Source: Lingula anatina
Taxonomy: Eukaryota > Brachiopoda > Lingulata > Lingulida > Lingulidae
Reading direction: 5' to 3'
Length of the DNA stretch: 64,000 bases
Assembly: GCF_001039355.2 (NCBI RefSeq)
Contig: NW_019775581.1
Span: forward strand, 218,257 to 282,256
Every line of letters starts with the position of its first letter. Position 1 is the first letter of the stretch. Below, piece after piece: positions 62,291-64,000 of the stretch. The position numbers and the translations under genes are program-made. A model generated the notes under the pieces. The model did no database searches. It was given only the letters and a program-made list of their open reading frames with translations, and was not told the DNA's origin.

Positions 62291-62584
62291 ACATTTTACA
62301 ACTTTGCTGTCTTATTTCATGTATGGTATCTGTATATTGGTCAGTTTTGCTGTCTAGTTTATCTATTGAAATTGAATTGACTTCAAAAAGAAATAAGAGT
62401 CATTATGTTAAGGTATGTTTGAAGTGTTCAGAAATCATAAAAAATGACATTTTGGTTTGAAAATATTTTTACATGGGTTATTTATTATTTTCCTCCAATA
62501 CTGTAACCTATCCCTTCTTTTTCTGCATATAAAAGACAAAATGCTGTTTTGAATATGAACTTTTTGTTTGTTTCTTCTTTTTAG

Positions 62585-62663
62585 CAGAATGTTCAAGTTC
62601 TCAGCTGGTACAAATCTACCATATGACGAGTTCTCACGACATAGAAAGATACGACAACCTAGG
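62585..62663 (+). CDS. Second coding exon of the unidentified gene
   Basis: Reads in phase from the exon at 53251-53318 and contains KFSAGTNLPYDEF then SRHRKIRQPR, ending in phase 0 at AGG/GTAAGA. The acceptor is a tandem TAGCAG (NAGNAG): using TAG adds one Ser, using CAG (start 62588) gives R-M directly. It is basic at its end. No family recognised; the gene continues past the window. Confidence 0.6.
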
Positions 62664-62833
62664 GTAAGAGTATTGCTTACCAAAATGTAATTATTTAGTA
62701 CATCCATATAAAATTACTGAAAATCCATTGTTGCTTGTTAGTAGGCATAGCTGTATGTGTTAGGTTAAAATTTAGATTGTTTTAAAAATTATTACTTTAT
62801 TTTTGTCAATGTTTGGAAGTTTGACCAGACAGT

Positions 62834-63007
62834 GGCCGCATTCAGAACAGTGGACTTACTAGCCTGCGGGTCAAATATGGTGACTTTTTAAAAAGCTCGC
62901 CATCTAATCCGCTAATAGCCACTAAGTAGAATCCCCTTGGGAAAGTATTCAAGTGGGTCGGCCATATTTGACCCTCAGACAAGTTAGTCCACTCTCCTGA
63001 ATGCAGC
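62834..63007. mobile_element. MITE with GGCCGCATTCAGA ends
   Basis: 174 bp. Left end GGCCGCATTCAGAACAGTGG, right end complement GGCTGCATTCAGGAGAGTGG. Internal matched arms contain GGGTCAAATATGG. Confidence 0.75.
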
Positions 63008-63106
63008 CTATCATTTAGTCAAATTTACTTTGTGATAGAAATATTGTTGCCTGTTTAAGTTGGTATCTACCAGTATGTCAAATTTAATTGAAACACTCTG
63101 TGCCTT

Positions 63107-63341
63107 AGGGTTCTCTCTCAATGAAACTATCATACTAGTACTAGTAGGAAGTTCGGACTAACTTAGCTCGTTCAGATTAACTCTGTTGGGACTCTTGTTG
63201 AACACAAATAGATTAACAGATTAACGTGCCTCCTCCTGGTGTTCAGTAGAATACAGAAAAGCTGGAGATTCTACGAGTACTTCGGAAACAAGAGGAGGTG
63301 TGTTAATCAGTTAATCTGATTGCTTTAAGTGAGAGACCCTG
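63107..63341. mobile_element. MITE with AGGGT.CTCTC ends
   Basis: Ends AGGGTTCTCTCTCAATGAAA and complement AGGGTCTCTCACTTAAAGC. An inner inverted pair contains CAGATTAAC and CCTCCTC. Confidence 0.6.
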
Positions 63342-64000
63342 TGGGTTCATTTTGAACTGCCTGGTATGATTGCTTCACTGTGAACGTAATCCCTCAGTCG
63401 AGAAACGAGGGGGTTGAAAGTCCAAGCAAAAAGAACATTGAGTAAATTGGTAATTCTGATATTTTGTCTTTTTTTTTTTTTTACACAAGGAGCACTGAGG
63501 ATAATATGTACATTGAGTAACTTCATGCTTTGGTTTTTTTTATTGCAAATGTTTCTATGAAATATACCACAGAAGCTGAGCTTACTTCCTGTTTGCCTTG
63601 ATTTTAGAGTGAATACTAAATGTCATTTCAATCAGTGCGTGAGTAATCTCAACACCTTTGTTATACTTAATGACTACCCTCTACCAGGGCGACTGATAGA
63701 TTTTTACGGATATTCACAGATATGTCTCTAGCTAGATAGATTGTCATTTTAACTCTGACTTAGAGTACTTAATGACCACATTTGCCAGGAAGGAAGCCAA
63801 GATATAGTAGTACATATATTATAAGTGTGCTGTGCTAAAAAAATACAAAATGCAAGAGTTACTTCTCTGCCCAATGTAATTTTGGCTGGAGAGTTCAACC
63901 ACCTTGAGAAAACAAGACCAAAGTTGCTGTTGTTTTACTTTTGAAACTGATGAAAAGAGAGAAAAGAAAGAAAAGCATCTTGTTAACTTCTCAGGATGAA
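63342..64000. other. Intron, no feature seen
   Basis: Has a T run at about 63470-63481 and otherwise nothing recognised. Confidence 0.5.

Overview
This is animal nuclear DNA: intron-rich, rich in microsatellites and packed with short inverted-repeat elements. No bacterial, organellar or complete viral gene set is visible. The Gi-type G-protein gene, an FMRFamide-receptor-like GPCR and a secreted Ala/Tyr-rich structural protein fit a marine invertebrate. I lean to a spiralian (mollusc or brachiopod type), but that is inference.

Layout. 1-3288 is a near-identical second copy of 9879-13192 (last exon and 3' end of a Gi-alpha gene). It stops at a single n (3289) and looks like a false duplication or separate haplotype joined into the scaffold. 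3290-6206 is a separate contig piece with a fragment of a coiled-coil, retrotransposon-gag-like ORF on the minus strand. A second single n (6207) precedes the five 3' coding exons of the Gi-alpha gene (6531-10709, plus). 15148-23571 (minus) holds exons of an apparently undescribed type I membrane protein (signal peptide, 10-Cys domain, transmembrane segment, tail with YxxPhi motifs). Its introns contain a decayed retroelement-like region (16.8-19.4 kb), a 637-bp palindromic element and nested MITEs. 25901-26971 (minus) is an intronless class A GPCR.

34.8-41.1 kb (plus) is the most interesting locus. Two paralogous first exons, each with a TATA box, encode a signal peptide plus a YYP-motif segment. 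They are followed by two alternative second exons that share a start motif (APPPAGA). One leads to a 473-residue Ala/Glu/Arg decapeptide-repeat protein with a Tyr-rich end. The other leads, in matching phase, to a tiny RYRYY terminal exon. A 40-bp tandem repeat carrying three perfect CRE sites lies in the intron.

53251-62663 (plus) holds the first two coding exons of an unidentified gene whose promoter has three CACGTG boxes and a CRE. Its intron contains a 560-N gap whose two flanks are the same sequence, so the gap is probably spurious. The rest is non-coding. It carries at least eight copies of one ~230-bp inverted-repeat element, several other MITE families, microsatellites and homopolymers. 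I saw no rRNA or CRISPR and no convincing tRNA.
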